Source: Actinomycetota bacterium
GTDB lineage: Bacteria; Actinomycetota; Thermoleophilia; Gaiellales; Gaiellaceae
Length of the DNA stretch: 5,853 nucleotides
Direction of reading: 5' to 3'
NCBI GenBank assembly: GCA_016870235.1
Contig: VGCB01000198.1
Location: forward strand, 1 to 5,853
In this document: one piece after another, positions 1 to 5,761 of the stretch
Layout of the letters: each line of letters opens with the position of its first letter
Position numbering within the stretch: the first letter of the stretch is position 1
Position numbers and translations under genes: made by a program
The notes under the pieces: model-generated
The model's database searches: none
Seen by the model: the letters and a program-made list of their open reading frames with translations, nothing else
What the model was told of the DNA's origin: nothing

Positions 1-950
1 CGGTGCACCGTCCGGATCATCTCCTCGTGCTCGGCCACTGCGGTGGCGCCGTAGGGAAGGGACGGGTTCGTCGAGGAGGGGAGCACGTTCTCGTGCGAGA
101 CCGCCTCCAGGAGGTTGACCGGGCCGCCACCGCAGCCCTCGACGTGGTAGAGGTGGACGCCACGACCGCCGATCGCGGCGAGCGACTCCTCGAGCGTCGC
201 CGTCTCGCCGAGCCCGTCGAGGTGCATCGCCACCTGGATGTCGGCCTCCTCCGCGACGTCGAGCGCCGCGTCGAGGATGGCGGGGAACGCACCCGTGTCC
301 TCGTGCACCTTGAAGCCGCCGACGCCCCAGTCGAGCATGTCGGCGATGAACGTCCGCTCGTGCGCGCTCGCGCGGGCGAGGGGGAGCAGGTTGATCGGGA
401 CGTCGCGCCACGCATCGAGAAGGCGCTCCATGTTCCCGCGCGGGCCGATCCCGACCTCCCAGGCGCCGCCGTAGCCCATCGCGACGACGGTCGTCACCGC
501 GCCCGCGAGCGCCGGCTCGACGAGCATCGGCGAGTTGAGATGGACGTGGGAGTCGATCGTGCCGGGCGTCGCGATCAGCCCCTCCGCGGTCACGATCCCG
601 GTCGCGGCGCTGATCGGCACGTCGATCCCGTCCATCGTGTCCGGGTTCCCCGCCCGGCCGATGCAGGCGATCCGGCCGTCCTTGATCCCGAGCGAGGTCT
701 TGCGGACGCCGAGCACGGGGTCGACGAGCACGCAGTTCGCGACGACGGCGTCGAGCGCGTCGGCTCCGCGGAGGCGGCTAGTCGCGAGGAGGCCGTCGCG
801 CACCGTCTTGCCGAAGCCGATCAGCGGCTCGGCTCCGGGGGCCGTGTCGTCGGCCTCGACCTCGAGCAGGAGGTTCGTGTCGCCCAGGCGGATCCGGTCG
901 CCGGTCGTCGGCCCGTAGAGCGAGGCGTACCCGGCGCGGTCGAGGCTCAT
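1..950 (-). CDS. ureC: Divergent urease-like alpha subunit (UreC), C-terminus beyond window
   Basis: This is the catalytic subunit of a urease-type nickel amidohydrolase; 316 codons are visible of a family length near 570. The N-terminus reads YGPTTGDRIRLGDT, as in ureases. Predicted nickel ligands are H135 and H137 (DSHVH), the lysine to be carbamylated K214 (GGFKVHED), H243 (QVAMH) and H269 (YHVEG). H216 is also kept, as are the PSSTNP motif (291-296) and the flap histidine H316. Unlike canonical ureases, the flap cysteine is V315, the GTNATT loop between the HxH motif and the lysine is gone, HTEGAGGGHAPD has become HVEGCGGGPVNL, EDWG is EDTG, and the HxHFICPQ segment is HVHLNSP. The ATG at 950 overlaps the ureB stop as ATGA. 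Family membership is clear; urea as substrate is not proven. The aspartate ligand lies outside the window. Confidence 0.9.
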   Translation of the reverse strand, partial: MSLDRAGYASLYGPTTGDRIRLGDTNLLLEVEADDTAPGAEPLIGFGKTVRDGLLATSRLRGADALDAVVANCVLVDPVLGVRKTSLGIKDGRIACIGRAGNPDTMDGIDVPISAATGIVTAEGLIATPGTIDSHVHLNSPMLVEPALAGAVTTVVAMGYGGAWEVGIGPRGNMERLLDAWRDVPINLLPLARASAHERTFIADMLDWGVGGFKVHEDTGAFPAILDAALDVAEEADIQVAMHLDGLGETATLEESLAAIGGRGVHLYHVEGCGGGPVNLLEAVSHENVLPSSTNPSLPYGATAVAEHEEMIRTVH

Positions 951-1210
951 CGCGTCCAGATCGCCTCCGCATCGACCTCCGCCCCCGGCTCGATGCGCAG
1001 CGTCGCGCCCGCGGGCAGGTCGAGACGTGCGCCCTCGAGCTCGTCGCGCGGCGGGTCGATCGCGAGCGCTGCGCTCGTCCAGGAGAGCGGGAGGTGCGAG
1101 CCGAGCGAGGCCGGGAAGCGGCCGTCGTTGCGGATGCGGACGGCGACGCGGCGGGTCGCGACGGCCGCCGGCACCGGTCCGTCGCCGGGGATCACCTCGC
1201 CCGGCCTCAT
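947..1210 (-). CDS. ureB: Short, divergent urease beta subunit (UreB-like)
   Basis: This 87-residue protein would pack against the alpha subunit as the urease beta chain. It begins MRPGEVIPGDG, matching the family's M-x-PGE start. It keeps a core beta-sandwich pattern: VAVRIRNDGRFPASLGSH (about 22-39), then LDLPAGATLRIEPGAE (about 63-78), equivalent to the canonical NIPAGTAVRFEPG. Two parts differ. The canonical SHYHFxExN stretch reads SHLPLSWTS, and the chain ends at IWTR, so the usual C-terminal segment (GxRxVxGFxG...G) is missing; family members are about 100 residues or more. It overlaps ureA (ATGA at 1207-1210) and ureC (ATGA at 947-950), so translation is probably coupled. GGAG lies about 11 nt before the ATG. 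The assignment rests on partial sequence similarity plus position between ureA and ureC. Confidence 0.85.
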   Translation of the reverse strand: MRPGEVIPGDGPVPAAVATRRVAVRIRNDGRFPASLGSHLPLSWTSAALAIDPPRDELEGARLDLPAGATLRIEPGAEVDAEAIWTR

Positions 1211-1512
1211 CGCACGAGGCGCTCCAGCGGCACGAGCCTCGATCCGTCGCCGAACACCGCCTCGACCTGCGCCTGCCCGGCGAGGAGGGCGGCGACGCCC
1301 GGCACCAGCTGCGACTCCTCGAACAGGCCGTGGACGGAGGCGCAGACCGTCGCGTAGTCGTCACCCGCCCGCGCGCGCTCGAGGACGACGTCGGAGGCGA
1401 GAGCGATCGCGTCGGGATGGCTGAGCGGGATCCCGTCCCGCAGCCGCCGGCGGGCCAGCTCGGCCGCGGTGAAGATCAGCAGGCGCTCGTGCTCGCGTGG
1501 GGTCAGCTGCAT
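1207..1512 (-). CDS. ureA: Urease gamma subunit (UreA)
   Basis: This 101-residue protein is the small gamma chain of bacterial urease, which supports the alpha/beta trimer and is not catalytic. The sequence follows the family closely from its start: MQLTPREHERLLIFTAAELA, then RRLRDGIPLSHPDAIALASD (about 22-41), a helical middle, and the typical end QVEAVFGDGSRLVPL (82-96), equivalent to the canonical QVEATFPDGTKLVT. Length matches the usual 100 residues. The ATG at 1512-1510 shares one base with the stop of the upstream amidohydrolase (TGATG), and the gene's own stop overlaps ureB (ATGA). No convincing Shine-Dalgarno sequence precedes it, so it probably depends on coupling to the upstream reading frame. 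That may matter because the upstream gene is frameshifted, although the frame that ends at the coupling stop is still open. Confidence 0.92.
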   Translation of the reverse strand: MQLTPREHERLLIFTAAELARRRLRDGIPLSHPDAIALASDVVLERARAGDDYATVCASVHGLFEESQLVPGVAALLAGQAQVEAVFGDGSRLVPLERLVR

Positions 1513-2365
1513 CAGCCGCGACCGCGGCCCAGGAAGCGACCGTCGCCGGGCGCACCCACGACCTCGCCCTCGGCGAAGATAGGCTTGCCGCGCAGGACCG
1601 TGTAGACAGGGTAGACGGTGAGCGCACGGCCGTGGAAGGGCGACCAGCGCTCCTGCTCGTGGTACTCGAGCTCGGCGGCGTCGAGCACCTTGCTGCCGTT
1701 CGTCTCGACGTGCAGAGGTCGGCATCGGCGCCGATCGCGATTGCGCCCTTGTGCGGATAGAGGCCGAAGAGCTTCGCCGGGGTCGTCGACAGCGCCTCGA
1801 CGAGGAGCGGGAGCGCGACGCCGTGCCGCGCCGCCTCGGTGGCGACGAGCGGCAGCATCCCCTCGAGCCCGTTGCCGGCACCGGGGAACTGCGTCCAGAT
1901 GTCGGCGCCCGGCGTCTTGCCGGTCGGGGCGTGGTCGGAGGCGATCGTGTGGACGCGGCCGGCGGCGAGCGCCTCCCAGAGCCGATCGACGGAGGCGCGG
2001 TCGCGGCTCGGCGGGTTCCACTTGAGCCGCGTGTCGCCGGCCATCTCCTCGAGCGACATGCAGAGGTAGTGTGGGCACGTCTCGACCCAGACGTCGGCGC
2101 CGCCGGCGCGGGCCGCTGCGACCGCCTCCACCGTCTGGTGGGCCGTGACGTGCGCGATCACCGTGCGGGCGCCCGTGACGCCGGCGAGCAGCGCGACCTG
2201 CTGGGCGGCGGCGACCTCGGCGAACCAGGGGCGGGCCTCGTCCCAGGCGCCGATGTCCGTGCGGCCCTCGGCCCGGAGCCGCGCCGTCTCGTGGTCGACG
2301 ATCGAGGCCTCCTCGCTGTGGACGACGACGGTGAGCCCGGCGCGGGCGCAGCGGCGCATCAGCGG
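1512..2365 (-). pseudogene. Cyclic amidohydrolase (allantoinase/dihydroorotase/hydantoinase type), 5'-truncated and frameshifted
   Basis: This is the remnant of a zinc-dependent cyclic amidohydrolase that would open a cyclic amide ring such as allantoin, dihydroorotate or a hydantoin. Visible in order are a metal-ligand His in TVVVHSEE, a second in TVIAHVTA, VETCPHYL, the substrate-side KWNPPSRD, the catalytic/metal Asp in IASDHAP, and GLEGMLPL. Homology begins at about PLMRRCARAGL (near 2365). The first roughly 150 residues, including the HxH motif and bridging lysine, are absent, and the frame upstream is only antisense to the transporter fragment. The reading frame changes after GADADL (about 1713-1717). 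The rest of the C-terminus (HVETNGSKVLDAAEL...WSPFHGR...) continues in the next frame, as if one base were missing. It overlaps ureA by one base, so it once led the urease-like operon. Exact substrate cannot be told; a sequencing error could explain the frameshift but not the truncation. Confidence 0.85.
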
Positions 2366-2377
2366 ACGTCGCCGCTG
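2349..2377. repeat. 8-bp inverted repeat across the gene-fragment junction
   Basis: CAGCGGCG at 2349-2356 is the exact reverse complement of CGCCGCTG at 2370-2377, with a 13-base spacer. The spacer contains the point where the amidohydrolase remnant (minus) gives way to the transporter remnant (plus). Such a repeat could promote a fold-back or inverted join, but 8-bp GC-only matches are common in DNA this rich in GC. Confidence 0.5.
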
Positions 2378-2734
2378 GCCGTGACGGCGGTTAGCGGCGC
2401 CGTGCCGTCGCTGCTTCTGGCGCTGATCTCGATCCCCCAGCTGCTCGACCAGGACTGGTCGGCGCCGAACGGGCTCGCGTGGGGCGGGGTTGCGTACGCG
2501 GCGATCGGCTCGGTCGTGATCGGCAACGGCCTGTGGTTCGTGGCGCTCAACCGCGTGGGCCCCGGGAAGGCGGGCGTCTACGCGAACCTGCAACCGGTGT
2601 TCGGGGTGCTGTTCGCGATCGTGCTGCTCTCGGAGTCGCTCCACGTCCTCGAGGTCGTCGGCGCGGCGGTGATCGGCGTCGGGATCCTCCTCGCCCGCCG
2701 GCGGCGCGCGCTCGAGCCCGCGGCGGCGGCGTAG
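2369..2734 (+). pseudogene. EamA/DMT-family transporter, C-terminal fragment
   Basis: About 121 residues match the second EamA domain of a drug/metabolite transporter, an inner-membrane exporter family. From SPLAVTAVSG onward there are four hydrophobic segments: around VPSLLLALISIPQL, GGVAYAAIGSVVIGNGLWFVAL, YANLQPVFGVLFAIVLL and VVGAAVIGVGILLA. A positive tail RRRRALEPAAAA follows before TAG at 2732-2734. The family hallmarks LNRVGPGKAGVYANLQPVFG and the final GAAVIGVGILLARR are clear. A full-length member has about 290-300 residues and ten helices, so the first EamA domain and the start of the second are missing. Upstream sequence in this frame is antisense to the amidohydrolase and has no transporter character. 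A GTG at 2381 could start a peptide of about 117 residues, but no ribosome site stands out. Probably non-functional, or an artefactual join. Confidence 0.85.
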
Positions 2735-2741
2735 GGCCACA

Positions 2742-2765
2742 CCGGCCGTCCGGCGGCTCGGCCGG
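2742..2765. terminator. Candidate bidirectional hairpin terminator
   Basis: CCGGCCG (2742-2748) and CGGCCGG (2759-2765) form a perfect 7-bp stem with a 10-base loop. The hairpin sits exactly between the stop of the plus-strand transporter fragment (2734) and the stop of the minus-strand small gene (2767), where a shared terminator would be expected. There is no T-run on either side, so it would be of the GC-only type often proposed for actinobacteria. Function is inferred. Confidence 0.4.
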
Positions 2766-2766
2766 G

Positions 2767-3069
2767 TCAGGCGCGGTCGGCGCTCTCGAGGATCAGGCAG
2801 CCGAGGTACTCGAACGCGACGAGCGCCTCGTCGACGAACCGCGTCGCCTGCAGCTCGCTCGCGAACGGGAACGGCCTGCGCATCGGCTCGTCGTCCATGC
2901 CGGCGCCGACGGGGTGGACGGTCGCCTCGACGACGACCGCGCCGGTGCTCGCGACGGCGCGGAGCACGACGAGCGGCCGGGCCTCGTGGCGGATCTCGTG
3001 GCGGAAGAGCTCGACGCCGGCGTCGGCCGCCGGCGCCGGCTTCGCCTTCGCGGCCGCTTCCTTGCTCAC
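2767..3069 (-). CDS. Hypothetical 100-residue protein
   Basis: I do not recognise this family. The chosen GTG at 3069 overlaps the stop of the upstream small gene as GTGA and gives 100 residues; AAGG lies a few bases before it. The N-terminus (1-17) is a lysine/alanine/proline tract that looks disordered. Residues 18-56 alternate in a beta-like way (VELFRHEIRHEARPLVVLRA, then GAVVVEATVHPVG). Residues 66-95 look helical (FASELQATRFVDEALVAFEYLG). No signal peptide or membrane segment is visible. The beta-then-helix layout suggests a small compact domain. It probably forms a two-gene unit with the membrane protein at 3066-3248, and it runs convergently into the transporter fragment with a hairpin between. 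Coding status is supported by the overlap, the codon pattern and a plausible protein. Confidence 0.6.
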   Translation of the reverse strand: MSKEAAAKAKPAPAADAGVELFRHEIRHEARPLVVLRAVASTGAVVVEATVHPVGAGMDDEPMRRPFPFASELQATRFVDEALVAFEYLGCLILESADRA

Positions 3070-3248
3070 TTCGCCTTGCGGGCGGCCTCCTCGCGCTCGC
3101 CGCCGTAGGGCAGGCGGTACCCGACGAGGTCCGCGATCGGCGGGGTGAGCGCCGTCCCGGCGAGCGCGGCAAGGACGAGGAGCAGGCCGAGCCGGAACCG
3201 CGGCGAGGGGTGACGCCAGTGTCCGCGTGTGCCGCCCCACGCCTCCAT
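3066..3248 (-). CDS. Small single-pass membrane protein, unknown function
   Basis: This 60-residue protein has a basic N-terminus (RGHWRHPSPRFR, 8-19), one hydrophobic segment (LGLLLVLAALAGTAL, about 20-34), then TPPIADLVGYRLPYGGE and a charged tail (EREEAARKAK). The layout fits a single-pass inner-membrane protein; the family is unknown to me. GAGG stands 8 bases before the ATG, a good ribosome site that decides this start. Its stop overlaps the next gene's GTG (GTGA, 3066-3069), so the two are probably co-translated. It is divergent from the hydratase/ligase operon across a 91-base gap, which probably carries its promoter. Confidence 0.6.
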   Translation of the reverse strand: MEAWGGTRGHWRHPSPRFRLGLLLVLAALAGTALTPPIADLVGYRLPYGGEREEAARKAK

Positions 3249-3256
3249 CGCAGGAT

Positions 3257-3260
3257 CCTC
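3257..3260 (-). promoter_or_regulatory. Ribosome binding site for the 60-residue membrane protein
   Basis: GAGG on the minus strand lies 8 bases upstream of the ATG at 3248. It supports that start over any longer reading. Confidence 0.55.
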
Positions 3261-3310
3261 GCGGGCGGGTGGTGGCGAGACAACGTCCGGATGGGGGATC
3301 CGCGCTCACG

Positions 3311-3316
3311 TAGACT
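3311..3316 (+). promoter_or_regulatory. Possible -10 element (TAGACT) for the hydratase/ligase operon
   Basis: TAGACT fits the actinobacterial TANNNT -10 pattern and lies in the only divergent gap of the window, 24 bases before the GTG at 3340. A transcript starting about 7 bases downstream would have a leader of under 20 bases, which agrees with the lack of a clear Shine-Dalgarno site there. No good -35 box is seen at the usual distance. Confidence 0.3.
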
Positions 3317-3339
3317 CGCGCGGTGGGCCGGTTCACGAC

Positions 3340-3789
3340 GTGAGCGCCTCCCCTGACCCGGCGCACCTCATCGGCCTCCGCTTCCCCGACGGCGAGTACA
3401 CGATCACCGAGGAGGAGAACGCGAGGCTCCGCGACATCGTCGACGGCCCCGAGCTTCCCCCGGGGGTCGCGCACCCCGTCTTCTGCCACCTCGCCACGCA
3501 CGTCGGCAAGGGCGTCACGTTCGCCGCTCTAGCGGAGCTCGTCGGCTCGTCGAACGACGCCGGGTTCCTCTTCGGCGGCGGCTCGTTCTCGTTCGGGCAG
3601 CGACTCGAGGTCGGCAGGAGATACGTCGTGCGCGGAGGCATCACCGCGGCCGAGTCGCGCATCGGCGCCCGGACGGGCCGGTTCGACGTGATCTCGACGA
3701 GCCTCGACCTCGTCGACCCGGAGACCGGCGACGTCGTCGCGACCTCGGTCGAGCACTACATCTGCCCTCGCGGCGAGGTCTCTGCATGA
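3340..3789 (+). CDS. MaoC/FAS1-like dehydratase-domain protein, probable partner subunit
   Basis: This 149-residue protein looks like a single-hotdog protein of the MaoC N-terminal (FAS1-like dehydratase) group. Such proteins usually pair with a catalytic MaoC partner to form a double-hotdog enoyl-CoA hydratase/dehydratase. Visible features are an N-terminal strand region (LIGLRFPDGEYTITEEEN), a likely central hotdog helix around GVTFAALAELVG (58-69), and the strands VGRRYVVRGGITAAESR (91-107) and FDVISTSLDLVDPETGDVV (115-133). There is no D-x-N-P-x-H catalytic motif, which fits a substrate-binding subunit. The GTG at 3340 begins the protein directly before the conserved part; upstream codons in frame have no better start, and no strong ribosome site is seen. 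Its stop overlaps the next gene as ATGA (3786-3789). Family call is moderate; the pairing is inferred. Confidence 0.7.
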   Translation: MSASPDPAHLIGLRFPDGEYTITEEENARLRDIVDGPELPPGVAHPVFCHLATHVGKGVTFAALAELVGSSNDAGFLFGGGSFSFGQRLEVGRRYVVRGGITAAESRIGARTGRFDVISTSLDLVDPETGDVVATSVEHYICPRGEVSA

Positions 3790-4199
3790 GACGTCCTGTC
3801 GCCGGCGAGGAGATCCCGCCGTACGTGATGAGCGAGATCACGACCGACCGCGTGCGGGCGTTGATGGAGCTGATGCGCGACACGAACCCGGTGCACGACG
3901 ACCCGGAGCTGATCGCGCGCCGCGGGCTGCGCGGCCCCGTCAACCAGGGGCCCGCGAACCTCGCGTACATGCTCGACATGCTGTTCGCGTGGGCGGGACC
4001 GGAGCTCGAGATCGAGCGATTCGACTTCCGCTTCCACGAGATCGTCGTCCCCGGCGACACGGTGACGGCGCGGGGCACGGTTCGCTCCGCGGCGGAGAAC
4101 GACGACCTCACCCGCGCCGAGTGCGACGTCCGGCTCGAGCACGCCGACGGAAGCATCGCCGTGTCTGGCACCGCCGTCGTCAGGATCCCGGCTCGATGA
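3786..4199 (+). CDS. MaoC-family enoyl-CoA hydratase/dehydratase, catalytic subunit
   Basis: This 137-residue single-hotdog protein probably adds water to a trans-2-enoyl-CoA, or removes it in reverse. The hydratase-2 motif is present as MRDTNPVHDD: D32 and H37 are the expected catalytic pair and N34 is conserved. It is followed by GLRGPVNQGPANLAYML (47-63), the usual loop and helix that shape the acyl pocket. Strands FDFRFHEIVVPGDTVTARGTV (79-99) and CDVRLEHADGSIAVSGTAVV (113-132) complete the fold, and VPGDTV is typical of MaoC proteins. GAGG lies 7 bases before the ATG, which overlaps the preceding stop (ATGA); its own stop overlaps the ligase start (ATGA, 4196-4199). The adjacent partner suggests a heteromeric hydratase like other actinobacterial MaoC pairs. 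The natural substrate is unknown. Confidence 0.85.
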   Translation: MRRPVAGEEIPPYVMSEITTDRVRALMELMRDTNPVHDDPELIARRGLRGPVNQGPANLAYMLDMLFAWAGPELEIERFDFRFHEIVVPGDTVTARGTVRSAAENDDLTRAECDVRLEHADGSIAVSGTAVVRIPAR

Positions 4200-5761
4200 T
4201 CGATCGCTCGGAGGTGCTGCCCAACCGGCTCGCGGCGCGGGCGGCTGCGACCCCCCAGCGCGTCTACGTCCGCGCTGTGGACGGCGAGGCGTGGACGTAC
4301 GCCGACCTCGAGGAGCGCGTGCGCATGTGGGCCACCAGGCTCGCCGGTGTCAGCGTCCATCCCGGCGACCGGGTGATCGTGATGCTGCCGAGCTCGGCGA
4401 CGGCGATCGCCGTCTGGCTCGCGATCGCCCGGCTCGGGGGAGTCGAGGTGCCCGTCAACATCGCCTATCGCGGCCGCTTCCTCGTCCATCTCGTGACGAA
4501 CGCGGGAGCAGCCGTCGCCGTCGTCGACGCGGCCTTCGTCGACCGGTTCGCCGAGGTGGAGGACGAGATCCCCGACTGCCAGCAGGTTCTCGTGGTCGGC
4601 GGGCCGCCGGCGGCCGGCCTCGCGCGCATCGAGCTCCGACCGGCGGCGGACGTCCCGGCAAGCCCCGTGCCGGAGCTCGCGGAGCCCGACGCCAGCGAGA
4701 TCGCGACGATCCTCTACACCTCGGGCACGACCGGCGCCTCGAAGGGCGTCCTCGTCACCTGGGAGCAGGTGCACTGGACGGCGTCCCGGTGCCCGCCCCT
4801 CGAGGGGCGCGACGAGAGCGACGTCTTCTACTCGCCGTTCCCGCTCTTCCACATGAGCGGCAAGCTCGCGGTCTGCGCCGCGGCGATCCTCGGCGGCGAG
4901 ATCGTGATCCGCTCCTCGTTCTCGACGAGCGAGTTCTGGAGCGACGTCGACCGCTACGGCGTCACGACCGCGCTCCTGATCGGCTCCACCGCCAACTTCG
5001 TCGCGAAGCTCCCGGCGCGGCCCGAGGACGCCGACCACAGCCTCCGTAACGTCCTGATCGCGCCACCGCCGGACGACGTCGCCGCCTTCAATCGCAGGTT
5101 CGGCGTTCGATGCTCAGCGGTGTTCAACATGACGGAGCTCTCGTGTCCGATCTCGACGGGCTGGGACCAGGAGCTCCTCGTTCGCGGCAGCGTCGGTCGC
5201 GTGCAGCCCGGCTACGAGGTGCGGCTCGTCGACGATCTCGACCGGCCCGTCGTCGTCGGCGAGATCGGCGAGATCGTCGTCCGCGCCGACGAGCCCTGGC
5301 GGCTGATGCAGGGCTACTGGGGCATGCCCGACATGACCGTTGAGGCCTGGCGGAACCTCTGGTTCCACACGGGCGACCTCGGTCGCATGGAGCCCGACGG
5401 CGCGTACTTCTTCCTCGATCGCAAGAAGGACGCGATCCGACGTCGCGGCGAGAACATCTCCTCGATGGAGCTCGAGGCGGAGATCGCGGAGCACGAGCAC
5501 GTCCTCGACGTCGCCGTCGTCGGCGTCCCGGCCGAGCTCGGCGAGGAGGACGTGAAGGCGTTCGTCGTGCCGCGGTCGCAGGCGTTCACGCCCGAGGGCC
5601 TGATCGCCTTCCTCGAGCCGCGCGTCCCCGCGTTCATGCTCCCGCGCTACGTCGTCGTCCTCGACGAGCTGCCGCGGACGCCGACCGAGAAGATCCAGAA
5701 GCACGTGCTGAAGGCAATGTCGCCCGACGGCCACACCTGGGAGCGCCGCGAGCGACCGTGA
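4196..5761 (+). CDS. Acyl-CoA ligase of the ANL superfamily, CaiC-like
   Basis: This 521-residue enzyme is predicted to activate a carboxylic acid with ATP (acyl-AMP intermediate) and transfer it to coenzyme A in the cytoplasm. The P-loop core is YTSGTTGASKG (174-184). NMTE (311-314) carries the adenine-site glutamate, FHTGDLGR (390-397) the ribose-binding aspartate D394, and DRKKDAIRRRGENIS (408-422) is the hinge. The catalytic lysine is K499 in TPTEKIQK. The length is typical. Overall layout resembles crotonobetaine/carnitine-CoA ligases (GEIGEI, FYSPFPLFHMSGK, GYWGMPDMT), but this group covers many acids and the substrate cannot be read from the sequence. The ATG overlaps the hydratase stop (ATGA), with AGGA about 10 bases upstream. 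The stop TGA shares its A with the next ATG. Confidence 0.92.
   Translation: MIDRSEVLPNRLAARAAATPQRVYVRAVDGEAWTYADLEERVRMWATRLAGVSVHPGDRVIVMLPSSATAIAVWLAIARLGGVEVPVNIAYRGRFLVHLVTNAGAAVAVVDAAFVDRFAEVEDEIPDCQQVLVVGGPPAAGLARIELRPAADVPASPVPELAEPDASEIATILYTSGTTGASKGVLVTWEQVHWTASRCPPLEGRDESDVFYSPFPLFHMSGKLAVCAAAILGGEIVIRSSFSTSEFWSDVDRYGVTTALLIGSTANFVAKLPARPEDADHSLRNVLIAPPPDDVAAFNRRFGVRCSAVFNMTELSCPISTGWDQELLVRGSVGRVQPGYEVRLVDDLDRPVVVGEIGEIVVRADEPWRLMQGYWGMPDMTVEAWRNLWFHTGDLGRMEPDGAYFFLDRKKDAIRRRGENISSMELEAEIAEHEHVLDVAVVGVPAELGEEDVKAFVVPRSQAFTPEGLIAFLEPRVPAFMLPRYVVVLDELPRTPTEKIQKHVLKAMSPDGHTWERRERP

Noticed and set aside
3..1424. Long plus-strand open frame opposite the urease-like genes (473 codons)
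   Set aside because: It is the antisense shadow of ureA/ureB/ureC in GC-rich DNA. Its translation is low-complexity Arg/Ala/Asp-rich with no family match, while the minus strand gives clear urease motifs.
1751..2368. Plus-strand extension upstream of the EamA fragment as part of one 327-residue protein
   Set aside because: This part is antisense to the amidohydrolase and has no membrane segments; transporter-like sequence starts only at about 2369.
3018..3060. GC-rich self-complementary stretch as a regulatory hairpin
   Set aside because: It encodes the Ala/Pro/Lys-rich start of the 100-residue protein, and repeated GCC/GGC codons explain the symmetry.
2366..3283. Minus-strand extension upstream of the amidohydrolase as a fused N-terminal domain
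   Set aside because: It is antisense to the transporter fragment, Arg-rich, and lacks the HxH motif expected at an amidohydrolase N-terminus.
3641..5038. Long minus-strand open frame opposite the hydratase and ligase genes (465 codons)
   Set aside because: Antisense to well-recognised MaoC and acyl-CoA ligase motifs; the protein is rich in Arg, Asp and His with no fold-like pattern.
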